A program made the translations under genes and the position numbers. From Pleurotus ostreatus/Saccharomyces cerevisiae fusant (Eukaryota > Opisthokonta): a stretch of 64,000 nt of DNA. Under the pieces are notes generated by a model. It was given only the letters and a program-made list of their open reading frames with translations. It was not told the DNA's origin and did no database searches. Location of the stretch: the NCBI GenBank assembly GCA_024196135.1, contig JAMQCK010000022.1:113443-177442 (forward strand), in the 5' to 3' direction. Every line of letters begins with the position of its first letter. Position 1 is the first letter of the stretch. Below are positions 57,938 through 64,000 of the stretch, one piece after another.

Positions 57938-58740
57938 GTTGTGGGGGGAAAGACGAAAGCTGTTTTCCCGTCCTGGTCCAGCACTTATGAGGCCAGTCGA
58001 GTGGTGGTAGGACCAGCGAATGATGACTCGGACCAGGCAAAAACGGTCATAGCGTCGGGGCCGCAAGCCGTGCATATGATTGTATTCCTGGCAGACCAAA
58101 TCATTTTTTTGTTTCGGAGAGCTCAAGAGACGCAAAAGTCGGGCACCAAAGCGCAGAGCGGGATGGTGGCAAGTGACAAGCCGGGCAAAGGTCAACGCAC
58201 GCAGGGCTTGCCAAATATAGGCAATTCCGAAGCGGATCACTCGGCACGGCATTTCCCGGCCTAGCTACAAGAGCGCCGCATTATCTTGTGGGGCACTTCT
58301 TCCGCTCCCTTCATGACCATCGTTCGAGTCCTGGGCGTTACCATTCTAGCTGAGATATAATCATGATCTCCCCTTCTCCTCCAACCATCCTCTTGCCTGA
58401 TTATTTTGCTGCCACACAATCAGCGAAGCTGAGTAACGCACTTCCCATGCACCTATCGTCGCCTTACCTTACTTGGCTTTACCGACCATCTCAGCCGCGC
58501 GCGCCGGTGTCTCCCTCATCTGATGCACATCAACCATCGGCGTGCCCTACTCTGTAGATCCTTGCTCATCCTTCGCCATGACAGCTTGAGCGATAGCGCA
58601 CACCATGCCCTCGAGCGCTTACCCCGACAGCGTTGAATTGTAATTCTCGTAGCCCTATATAAGGCGCATCGAGAGGCTGCAGACCTCATCAACTTACCCC
58701 TCAACTCATCCTCTTCACACTCATCTGATCCTCGTACATC
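57938..58740. promoter_or_regulatory. Divergent promoter region F-box 3 / OYE copy B
   Basis: 803 bp between start codons, close to the 812 bp of the mirrored pair. TATATAAG at 58656-58663 is 78-85 bp before the OYE ATG. AGCCCTATATAAGGCGCA and GCTGCAGACCTCATCAACTTACC parallel AGCCCTATAAAATGCGCA and GCTGCAGTCCTCATCAACTCACC before OYE copy A. Confidence 0.65.
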
Positions 58741-60020
58741 ATGTCCAGCTCTTCCACTCCCGCTCTGTTCAAGCCGGTCCAGGTTGGACCTCTCCAGCTT
58801 CAGCACCGCGTCGTCCTCGCACCTATGACCCGGTTCCGGGCCAGCGCGACCCACGTTCCCCTGCCGAACGTGAAAGAGTACTACGCCCAGCGTGCTAGCG
58901 CTCCCGGAACGCTCCTCGTCACCGAGGGCACATTCATCGCTCAGCAAGCTGGCGGGTATCCGCATGTGCCGGGCATCTGGAACGACGAGCAGATTGCTGC
59001 CTGGAAGGAGGTGTGCATATTTTCCATGGATATCATGACAAGCAGCCTTATGTCCGTTCCAGGTTACGGACGCCGTACACGCGAAGGGCTCGTATATCTT
59101 CCTTCAGCTATGGGCTTTGGGCCGCGGCGCTTCGCTCGCCCAACTTCAGTCGGAGGACCCGTCCTTCAAGCTTGTCGCGCCATCGCCCATCCCGCTCAAG
59201 GGCACCACCGACATTCCTCACGAGCTTACTGTGGCTGAAATCAAGGAGTATACACGATTTTACGGCGAGGCGGCGAAGAACGCTGTACACAAGGCCGGCT
59301 TTGACGGCGTCGAGATCCACTCCGCCACTGGCTACCTTGTCGATGAGTTCTTGGTAGGTCATAGTCTTTCATTCAAGCTCTACAAGATTTTGACGCGTTC
59401 TTCAGCAAGAGAACTCGAACCAGCGCACGGACGAATACGGCGGCAGCGTCGAGAACCGCACGCGCTTCGCCCTCGAGCTCCTCGACGAAGTAGTCGGCGC
59501 CGTCGGCGCCGACCGCGTCGGCTTCCGCATTAGCCCCTGGAGCACCTTCCAGGACATGCGCATGTCGGACCCCGTCCCCCAATTCTCGCACCTCGCCGCG
59601 CAGGTCAAGGCCCGCTTCCCCGCCTTCGCCTACCTGTCCGTTGTGGAGCCGCGCGTCGTCGCGACGGACACCCGACCCGACGAGGAGATCGCGCCGGAAG
59701 AGCAGACGGACTTTTTGAGGGAGATTTGGGCGCCGGGGACGTATATTAGCGCGGGGGCGTATTCGAGGGACCTGGCGATTAAGGGCGCGGAGGAGAAGGG
59801 GGAGCTGATTGCGGTGGGGAGGTACTTCCTATCGAATGTGAGTGATCTCGTTGGAGGTGCGAGGGAGCTTTTCGCTGATGATGGTTTGAAGCCCGACTTC
59901 GTGCGCCGATGGAAGGATGACTTGCCGTTGAACCCGTACAACCGCGATACGTTCTACTTGCAGGGTGATGCCAGCGGGAAGGGATACACGGACTACCCCT
60001 TCGTGGACGTGAAGGCGTAG
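58741..60020 (+). CDS. Old Yellow Enzyme-type NADPH dehydrogenase, copy B
   Basis: A 373-residue close paralogue of OYE copy A with identical exon sizes (270/291/432/129): 58741-59010, 59063-59353, 59406-59837 and 59892-60020. Motifs: VLAPMTRFRAS, TEGTFIAQQAGGYPHVPGIW, DGVEIHSATGYLVDEFL, RTDEYGGSVENR and SAGAYSRDLA. The same HSAT replaces the usual H-x-x-N/H pair. The last intron (59838-59891, 54 bp) happens to be in frame and could be read through as VSDLVGG..., but copy A shows that YFLSN joins directly to PDFVRRWK. The chain ends YPFVDVKA. Probably cytosolic; likely reduces alpha,beta-unsaturated carbonyls. Confidence 0.94.
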
Positions 60021-60203
60021 ACAGCAACGCGTGCTGGACTCACAAGATTTAGAAGTAGACGCGTTTCATTACTGTACAATATACATTGCAAGCATCTCTT
60101 TGATTGTCCGCTTTGAAGAAATAGTATCAACATCACTTCGACATGGATGTTCTCGTTATCAGTGTCGCCCTCATTCCCATCTTTTGGCGACATCGTCTGA
60201 GGC

Positions 60204-61068
60204 CTACTGCAGGGGGACAATCTGCAGAGTTACCTTGTAGCAGTCCTCGGGGACCACAATCTGGGATTCCGGTGCGCCGGTTGACGAGATGTTGTGGAAG
60301 ACCTCGTTCTTCCCGCCGTTATTCCCAGTCGGGCAGAGCGACCAGAGGGATTCCTGCCCATGCGCGGCAAGCGTCGCGTAATTGTGGTGGCGTGAGGCTG
60401 GACCAAAAGTCAGCCAAAGAGAGGTTTGACCAGACGACACGGTGGCCAGACGATGAAGTGATCAGGCGACGCGACGAAGACGTACGGGTATGGAGAGCGG
60501 TGAACTGGTCCGTCTCGGGGGAGCCTCGCCAGGTGGAGGAGAACCAGCCCATTGCGTTGCCTGAGGTGATTACCGAGGCGTTGGTATGCCTATGTCGGTA
60601 CAGATACGTGAGGTGTTTTGCAGCGACAGCGCAGAAGCACGCACCAGGAGCCGTCCCTGCCATAGGCGCGCAGAGCACCATTGACTAGACCGAGTGGGAC
60701 ATCACCGCCAGCCGGAGATGAAGCAGCCGTCTTGTATGGGAAACGCAAGGGTTAGTTTTAACGAGCACAGAAACTGCGAGTATCAGGCCTGCTACTTACC
60801 GACTCAAAGTAGAGAACTCCGCCGAAGATATAAGCTGACCGTCAGCAAGTTAGTTCGTGCACTGGAGCTTCGAGCTGCTCGTGGTCCCATCCGTACCTTC
60901 GTAGCCGAGTACAAGAGGTGCGCCAGTGCTGTTGGTGTTCGGAAGGGTCGTGTTGAGTGCAGCAAGAGTGAAGTTGTACGGTAGTGTCTTTTGTTCGGAG
61001 AAAGCAGTCGAGGTGAAGAAGGGCCATTGGGCGAGCGCGAGGAAGAACGTAAGAATGCTGGACTGCAT
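60204..61068 (-). CDS. Secreted protein of unknown function
   Basis: A 196-residue protein. Exons, minus strand: 61068-60897, 60834-60800, 60730-60645, 60589-60486 and 60397-60204. The N-terminal signal peptide is hydrophobic (SILTFFLALAQWPFFTSTAFS). The mature part has several N-glycosylation sequons (NFT, NTT, NST, NAS, NIS), a FGGVLYFES strand, NGALRAYGRDGSW and a C-terminal LCPTGNNGGKNEV...CYKVTLQIVPLQ with two Cys that could pair. The pattern resembles small beta-rich secreted proteins common in mushroom secretomes, but no named domain is recognised. All exon joins keep frame, which supports the model. Confidence 0.72.
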
Positions 61069-62490
61069 AGCGTATCGACGGCCGCGCAGGGATGAGTGGT
61101 CGTTCAAAAAGCCGGTGGGCGGTTGGCGAGAAGACGAGAGCCGGTTGAGGTGTTCTTATATTGTAAGGAGATATCCTGTAGCTCGTCCGGGAATATCGTG
61201 ACAGGCCGATGCCGTAAAGTCTCGATCAATTGCGCCAATCGTCTGACGCAGTGAGGCGGTAATGAGGACGAGAGAGAAGGACTAGGTAGCAAGAGAGTAT
61301 CACTGGACCGTCAAAGATGTAAGTGGACCTCCACAGTCCCGGGGAACGATGTCTGCCGATGGCTCGATGGAGGTAAAGTCCGCTCACATAGTCCGCGGAC
61401 GATGACCAGGGTTCCGCATTGGCAGCTGTTAGTTAGTCATCCTGCACTCTAAATGCCGCCACTATGCTACTGTCAATATGGTCGAAGTTGTACGGCACAC
61501 TCACGAGGACGTGATGCGCGCCGCAAGCAAGCTACGATGGCAGGAGGGCGGAACCCACTAGCGCGGTGGTCGAGACCATCTCAATGCCTCATAACGAGCC
61601 TTCGAAGAGCTGTAGGAACGCCATCTTCGAGCATTATGAGGCAGGTCTGGTGTTCGGGGTACAAGGACGAACATTGCGTGGCGCCCCGGCAATTACCGAG
61701 AAAAGTCACGTGCTGGACACGCAACTCCATGTGCGCGGCTTTCTTTGCCTCCGACTCTCGACGGTCATCTCGGTTGCCGCTAGCAGGTCATCTTTAACGT
61801 GCACGACGTCCATTTTCCTCGATGACTATCGATTGTCCTGCATCAGTAATGATTTTCCGGCACGCAAATCCGCCGATTCACGTGGCAAAGACTTGCCCTT
61901 CGGCGCGATGGGCTCCCGTCTTCCTCACTACTGATCTCTTCTGGCGCCAAATTGGGGACGACGGGTTCTCTCCGACCATTATCTCCGTCGGAGGGCTTGC
62001 CTCACGAGATATCAGCAGACACCTCGAACTACCCATGCAGAAAGTTCCACTCCACTTGTTCGCCTCGTAGTCGACGGACGTCGCGGATTTGCCTGTCTTC
62101 TTTGCTCTTCACGACAGCTGGGGTTCGATGCCCGCCTGCAGTGCCCCAGAATGCATGACTGCGTGCAGGGTGCGTGTCAGGCAATGACCTCAATACCACT
62201 CCTGATTCCAGTTGTATGGCGCCTCTCCGCTACTTCCGAGCGTCGAAGCATTGACTATGCATTGGCGAGTATCAGCTGGTCAGTGAGACTCTGCCGGCCT
62301 TCACGGGCCTAAGCAGTCAAAGCCGGCCTTCGTGCGATGGGCGTAAGGCAATATTCTTCTTTTCTTGCGCCGCTGTGCGGTCCCCATTTTGGTCAGCAGT
62401 CTCGAAGGGCGGTTGGCTTGATTATAAGAGGAGCAGAAGAGAGCACATTGAAACAATTTGACCACTTTACACGCCCACTTTATAAACAAT
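61069..62490. other. Intergenic region between the two secreted-protein genes
   Basis: 1.4 kb between divergent genes. Open frames at about 61450-62070 have no ATG-linked exon structure or motif that supports them. TTTATAAAC at 62479-62487 lies just before the ATG at 62491, too close for a typical TATA box; no other site is clear. Confidence 0.4.
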
Positions 62491-63084
62491 ATGAAGACCG
62501 CCACCTTCTTCGCGTCGCTCGTTGCCTTTGTTGGCGCTACCGCCTTCGCCGAGCCTCTGCAGGACCCTGGATACCCCGACTGCGGGACGAGTACGTATTC
62601 CATCCTCTCGTTGCAACCTGCTCTTCCCTGACCTACATCACACGCAGCGACCGGCTCGTTCCACGTCCCTCACACCATAACCGTCGGCAAGCCCTTCGCA
62701 GTCCGCTACTGCTCCGGAGCGTATTTCAAGACGTCGTCCAAGTCGATCACCCTCGCTATCGGCTGGAACAGCACAAGCATCGATGGGTCTGTCATCCTGA
62801 CGCCCGAGCTCCCCTCGAACGGTGGCAAAAAGTACGACTTCGAGGCGACGGTGCCGCGCGCTGGAGAGTACAAGTTCTCAGACAATTCGTCGCTTATCGT
62901 GGTCGAGAAAATTTGGGGATACTATGTGGTACGTCCCTTTTGGTCACGCGTATATGGGCTTGGGACTGACTGAACGCAGAGTGAGAACTACCAAGTTGTC
63001 ACGAAGAAGGCGCATATTGTCTACCCCGAGTCGTACGCGGGGGACTCTGACTCCCAAGTTTTGATCTTTGGCGACTTGAACTAG
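62491..63084 (+). CDS. Small secreted protein of unknown function
   Basis: A 161-residue protein. Exons 62491-62590, 62648-62928 and 62980-63084. Signal peptide MKTATFFASLVAFVGATAFA, cleaved before EPLQDPGYPDCGT. The mature part is beta-rich: GSFHVPHTITVGKPFAVRYC, SITLAIGWNSTSIDGSVILT, KKYDFEATVPRAGEYKFSDN and SQVLIFGDLN at the end. Two Cys (DCGT and RYCSG) may form one disulfide. The order of strands (HTITVGKPF...YDFEATVP...GEYKF) is that of an immunoglobulin-like or cerato-platanin-unrelated sandwich, but no family is assigned. Candidate secreted effector or wall protein, by size only. Confidence 0.75.
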
Positions 63085-63479
63085 GATGTGCTTGCGGACT
63101 CCAGGCTCATCAGGCTCTTTTTTCGTACATGTCAATGTTGCAGTCGGGAATATTCACTTTCATTCTGCGACGCGCATAAGAAGATGTTCCAGAGAAATTC
63201 GATGTGCGATACGTGCGTCTCCTCGAAGCGTATGAGTGTTCTTAGCAGAGCCTGAGGTGACTGTAGAGCTATCGTCGTGGTTCACCGTGTAGGGATCAAT
63301 GCGGGAGGGGGCTGGATAGATGCTTCACTTCTCGGCTTCTGCCGGTCACATAACTTCGCTGAGTCGCGTGGCTCACTTGCTTTCCGCCGCGATGGCGTGC
63401 ACCGCTGGGTTACGTCTTCTCCCTTCTTCTTCTTCTTCTCTCGCACAAATCTCGGTAGTACTCCTCTCATTGGACCATC
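63085..63479. other. Intergenic region with pyrimidine-rich leader
   Basis: 395 bp. The right part (TCTTCTCCCTTCTTCTTCTTCTTCTCTCG, 63414-63442) is a typical fungal pyrimidine-rich leader just before the ATG at 63480, suggesting that a transcript starts here. Confidence 0.45.
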
Positions 63480-63704
63480 ATGTCGGTAGGCGTGCGAGCC
63501 TCACAAGAGATCGGTCAACGCCTCGATTTCGCTAAGAGCGACGTTGAAATGGCGACTCGTACACCACTCCCGCGGTCCTCTTCGAACGTGCAGATTGCGC
63601 AGGATATCAACCCATCTGTTGATGTGCTTGACGCTACAAATTCAAACTCACCAACCGCGAATGTATCGTCCCTTCCAGCTATAGATAATGGACTTGGGGC
63701 ATAG
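63480..63704 (+). CDS. Short hypothetical ORF, possibly a first exon
   Basis: 74 codons from ATG to TAG, rich in Ser, Asn, Asp and Thr (NPSVDVLDATNSNSPTANVSS), with no recognised domain. A pyrimidine-rich leader precedes the ATG. It ends immediately before the mobile-element-like sequence. It may be a genuine small gene, a first exon whose splice was missed (a possible donor GTATCG at about 63662), or a gene cut by an insertion. The window ends too soon to decide. Confidence 0.3.
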   Translation: MSVGVRASQEIGQRLDFAKSDVEMATRTPLPRSSSNVQIAQDINPSVDVLDATNSNSPTANVSSLPAIDNGLGA

Positions 63705-64000
63705 TATGGTTGTAAATCCTGGACAAAAACCGCTATACCACTACTGATCGAGTGATTTTGCGTGAAAATAGTGGTGTGATCACTGTGTTTTGCGTGAAAA
63801 TCAGCGATTTTCGGTCTTAAATCACGCACCAGTGATTCAGTACGCACTCGCCAGGTGCGTGAAGGTGCGTGAGCATCAAAATCACGCAGAATCGAGTGAT
63901 CACTAGGTGCGTGATTGATCACTGACCACTTACCGCTCGGTGCGTGATTGAGGCACTAGTGATCGGGCACCCAAAGTGGAGGACCCCCTTCACTTCCACT
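63705..64000. mobile_element. Probable end of a DNA transposon or MITE with TGCGTGA repeats
   Basis: Non-coding DNA in which the heptamer TGCGTGA occurs six times directly (63759, 63791, 63856, 63866, 63908, 63941) and twice inverted (63822, 63882) within about 190 bp, mixed with many GTGATC/GATCAC palindromes. Dense short subterminal repeats in both orientations are characteristic of transposase-binding ends of DNA transposons and of derived MITEs. No transposase is in view and the right side runs off the window, so class and borders are unknown. Confidence 0.5.

Noticed and set aside
58318..58340. CGTTCGAGTCC, resembling a tRNA B-box
   Set aside because: Flanking bases cannot form a T-stem, and no cloverleaf is visible upstream.

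Overview
The window is nuclear DNA of a filamentous basidiomycete, most likely an agaricomycete and possibly a wood-decay polypore-type fungus. Genes are split by many short introns (about 47-78 bp, GT...AG, often GTGAGT/GTGCGT/GTACGT donors). The DNA is GC-rich, and the gene content is typical of mushroom-forming fungi: large F-box families, an AA8 cytochrome, a seven-helix membrane protein, a siderophore MFS transporter and expanded oxidoreductases. Exon structures were worked out by hand from reading frames, splice sites and recognisable protein families. No expression or database evidence was available.

Layout. 0-16.7 kb is mainly housekeeping: SCP2 sterol-binding protein (+), mitochondrial enoyl reductase ETR1/MECR (-), Pol III repressor MAF1 (-), a C2H2 zinc-finger protein (+), mitochondrial dynamin MGM1 (-), a DHDPS/HOGA-like aldolase (+), a RAD51D-like recombinase paralogue (-) and a siderophore transporter (+). 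17.4-27.2 kb holds an atypical SDR, a cytochrome P450, an NmrA-like protein, a SERINC/TMS1 membrane protein and a secreted AA8 cytochrome (all +). 27.3-33.5 kb carries a seven-TM protein and two tandem BBE-type FAD oxidases (all -). 34-36.9 kb is AP-3 beta adaptin (-). 37.3-42.9 kb is a tandem array of four classical SDR genes (+). 43-60 kb contains two Old Yellow Enzyme genes and three F-box genes, plus a small coiled-coil gene and an inositol-polyphosphate 5-phosphatase. 60.2-63.1 kb has two small secreted proteins. The last 300 bp look like the end of a mobile element dense in a TGCGTGA heptamer.

Working relationships. The most striking structure is a divergent OYE/F-box gene pair that occurs twice in inverted orientation about 10 kb apart, with nearly equal intergenic lengths (812 and 803 bp) and visibly related OYE core promoters. 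Between 29 and 60 kb the window concentrates flavin- and NAD(P)-dependent enzymes (2 BBE oxidases, 4 SDRs, 2 OYEs). This could be a catabolic or detoxification neighbourhood, but there is no backbone synthase and no pathway transcription factor next to them, so a biosynthetic cluster is not claimed. Three of the four SDR promoters share a near-palindromic ACCGACTCGG element about 90-100 bp upstream of a TATA box. The siderophore transporter has a perfect ATCTGATAA site just upstream of its start, as expected for an iron-responsive GATA repressor target.
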